Shown: piece by piece, positions 61,597-64,000 of the stretch
Layout of the letters: each line of letters begins with the position of its first letter
Position numbering within the stretch: the stretch's first letter is position 1
NCBI GenBank assembly: GCA_014549065.1
Contig: JACDOX010000388.1
Span: 170,405 to 234,404, forward strand
From: Cardinalis cardinalis
Lineage: Eukaryota; Chordata; Aves; Passeriformes; Cardinalidae
DNA: 64,000 nucleotides
Direction: 5' to 3'
Translations under genes and position numbers: made by a program
Notes under the pieces: model-generated
What the model was told of the DNA's origin: nothing
Database searches by the model: none
The model's input: the letters and a program-made list of their open reading frames with translations, nothing else

Positions 61597-62079
61597 TGTG
61601 ATTAGAGCTAAGCAGNNGCCATGAGATTGGTCAGCAGAAAAATTATTTAAAAAGTAGAAAAGCAAGGACAAATAGAACAATGGTCTGTGTGTTAACGCTC
61701 ATCTAGAATAACTCCCTAAGCTGCAGAAAAGTTTATCTAGCCAGATATTAGGAAGTTCTAAGCTTAATAATGGAGCTCTGTGCATTGTGTTTTAAGGCTT
61801 ACAAGCAGTTACTGTGTTTGAAATAAGCAAGCATTGTTTTAACCAAAGGTACGTGTGCTTATGGCAGTTANNTAGAACTACTGTCAATGTACTTTTGCNG
61901 TGTGTGATTGGGAAAAAANCTTATAAAGTAAGTTTTAACATTAAGTTNTTGGTCTGCTGCCTGGGATGTGAGCTGCTGGCAGCTTCCCATTGTCATAACC
62001 ATATAATGAGNCTGATGCTGGAAAACCAAACAGCTCAAGGCNCGTTCCCAGCAGTCCCGTCCTGTTTGTGATTTGTACA
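61597..62079 (+). mobile_element. solitary LTR of an endogenous retrovirus, plus strand
   Basis: Runs from TGTGATTAGAGC (61597) to TTTGTACA (62079), with TG and CA ends. Internal landmarks are a TATA box (TTATAAAGTA, 61921), about 80 bp later ATATAATGAG (62001), a decayed polyadenylation signal, and the closing block CAGTCCCGTCCTG. I recognise it as a songbird LTR type, probably class II (ERVK-like). It carries nine ambiguous bases in under 500 bp, far denser than elsewhere, possibly through read mis-mapping among near-identical copies. No matching target-site duplication is seen and there are no internal viral genes. Confidence 0.72.
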
Positions 62080-64000
62080 CAGCCCCCGGTCGGTGAGATT
62101 GTGCCTGCTCCTTCCCGGGAGCCAGAGCTCTGTGGGACTCAGCCCAGCAGTGCTGTGCAGAGATGACCTTGCAGTTGCTGCTGTGCCTGTGGTGGGATGC
62201 TGAGCTTCAGTGGTTCATTCCAGCTCAGGATATTTTGTGATCCCTTTGTGTCTGTGCTGAAAGGGTTGGGACTGGGATGGGGTGTGTGGGCTGTGTGCAG
62301 ATCTGCTGATTTCCCAGGATGCAAATAGTCCCTGTAAATCTTCTGTGCANGAGTCTGAAATTCTTTGATATACCATCCAATCTACACTGGGAAACAATAT
62401 CAAACTTCTTGAACAAATGATATGTTAAAAGAATATTAGGGTTGTTGAAATACGAAGGTTAAGAACCCAAAGTTTAGGAAATGCCAAATACAAAATCCCA
62501 GATACTTGCTTTTTACATTTTTTGGCATAAAGCCTATTTGTCATGATGATTCAATTTTAAGGGCATGATCATACACTGTTTTTGCCAATGCTGGCCTTAA
62601 AGAGCAGCAAGTTAGCAACCAGTTATTCAATAGTATGTTTAATTAAGAAAGAACAGTATGTGGTATGTGATACTCTCAGCTTTATTTACTGTGCTTAACT
62701 AAATTCCTCCCTAATGGCAAAATTTGTATTTTTCTTCCCTCCTGACACCCTCATGGATTTTTCCTGGTGTGTGCTTCCCAGTGCATAGTNCTGATCAGTT
62801 TAATATCTGAATACTGTAGTGGCAGTAATGTGCCTTCACCTGATCTCTGGATGAGGTTTGGTGGGTTTTTGCAATGCTGTAATCTCTGTTACAGAAATAT
62901 GGGCCTGAAACACTGGGAAAGTTAAAATTAGTATTTTACTAGCTTCACTCNTGAAATGTGAACCTGATTTTGGGGCATACACTGTGTGGTGTTTTACAGG
63001 TTCAGAGCTTCCATGTCCTAATTCTCTCTCTATATCTGAGTGTTCATCCCAGTCCTGTTCCCATCATTGGCTCTGCTCTTCACACCTTCCTCTTTAGAAC
63101 CAGTTTCCATCTCCATGTCCGTCTGTAATCCATGCTCTCAGCCCCAGATACAGGTTTTCTCTTTGAGCCTGGTTATGCTCCCNGCTGCTCAGAATCCTCC
63201 TTTTGTTTCTTCTGGTCCCCCTGGACTGGGGAGTGCTCAGCTCAGCTCAGCTGTGGGCCTGGTCCCTCACTGTGGGAGCAGTGTAGTGCCCAGGAGCACA
63301 GACTCAGCAGACCTCAGCTGCTGAATTTAAGCATTTTTATGGAGCATATGTAAAGTGAAGTGATTTTAAAATCAGCTGTGTTGTGTGTGTTTTCAGAAAA
63401 AAAACAGATTAACCTTTATTTTGGCACAAACACAACTACCTTACCCAACCACGAGTTCCTTGTTCAAAGCTCTGGAGTGCCTGAGCTGTTGAAGCAAAGG
63501 TCACTGGTGCTTTTTGGACGTGGCTGAGTGATGACATGTGGTTCTACCTTGGTTCTGGCGTTTTGGCTAAAGCATTCCAAAATTTTCAGCCTGGGCACTG
63601 GCGCTGTGTGCTCATAAGAGAGTATTAAAATTGTATAAAATGGTCAACCGCTGAGAATGAGGTGTTGGAGTGAGGAGTCTCTCAGTGAGTTTTAAATTAA
63701 AAGTCAATGATGATGTTTTGAAGAATATGTGCTATTTATTTATTTCCTAATGAAGTTTGGACTTCCTGTGATCAGCATGGGTGGTGTAGGCANAGTCTTC
63801 CCTGTCCCAGAGTGTTTGGGCAGCAAGTGCTCATGGTGGGCTTACAGTGATGAATTCTCATTGATCTTTGCTAATGCCAAGTTAAAGCTTTGGTATTTGC
63901 TAGTGCTCTGATTCTTTTCAGCATGCTAATTATTCCTTTGAATTGGAAATGCTTGTTCAGCACAGGGTAAGAGAGATTGGTGATGCTGTGCTGCAAATAT
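62080..64000. other. non-coding stretch, no gene seen
   Basis: Unique DNA to the window end. A minor CTCAG/AGCTC repeat lies near 63236-63252. No frame exceeds 94 codons and none is recognisable. Confidence 0.6.

Noticed and set aside
1..64000. CRISPR array, operon or bacterial contamination
   Set aside because: No regular spacer repeats, no dense coding, and avian repeats throughout.

Overview
This window looks like non-coding DNA from a bird, most likely a passerine. Three things point there. First, the commonest repeats are CR1 non-LTR retrotransposon 3' ends, recognisable by their octamer tail (ATTCTGTG type). Second, there are copies of a tRNA-Ile-derived SINE with a CR1-like tail, matching what is known as TguSINE1 from zebra finch and other songbirds. 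Third, there are several LTRs of the kind common in songbird genomes. I see no mammalian L1 or Alu elements. Recognisable repeats total about 4 kb (roughly 6%), a typical bird value. The sequence is a draft assembly: it has one 370-bp N gap (20244-20613) and isolated single Ns every few hundred bases. Species cannot be told from the sequence.

I found no protein-coding gene. Every open frame is short (at most about 166 codons, excluding frames made of Ns), without recognisable domains, and of a length expected by chance in 64 kb; the 161-codon frame at 4337-4822 lies across an antisense CR1. Two short stretches have splice-site-like borders (5492-5562, 47495-47562), but their peptides are not recognisable. 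The window is probably intron or intergenic DNA. Twelve of fifteen mobile-element copies lie on the minus strand, a modest bias that would fit an intron of a plus-strand gene.

Layout: 1-4540 unique AT-rich DNA with a TG/TA microsatellite; 4541-6222 a CR1, a small CpG cluster, a polypurine tract and an old SINE; 6223-15369 mostly unique with CR1 copies at 11525 and 15037 and conserved-looking AT-rich DNA near 13250-13640; 15370-26922 unique, with a 13-bp hairpin (16329), a repeated 60-bp motif, a TAAT-rich block and the N gap; 26923-27282 an LTR; 27283-35095 unique, with a long hairpin at 29248-29327; 35096-35563 a CR1; 35564-49914 unique with small repeats and a SINE tail; 49915-50407 an LTR; 50408-54375 AT minisatellite and two CR1 pieces; 54376-57532 unique with a 71-bp duplication; 57533-57913 an LTR; 60245-60375 the best SINE copy; 61411-61484 a G-rich minisatellite; 61597-62079 a plus-strand LTR; then unique DNA to the end.

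No new biological system is evident. The best leads are the pre-miRNA-like hairpin at 29248-29327, the second perfect 13-bp hairpin at 16329-16371, the strand bias of the mobile elements, and the N-rich LTR at 61597-62079. All assignments of repeat families come from recognition by eye, without alignment.
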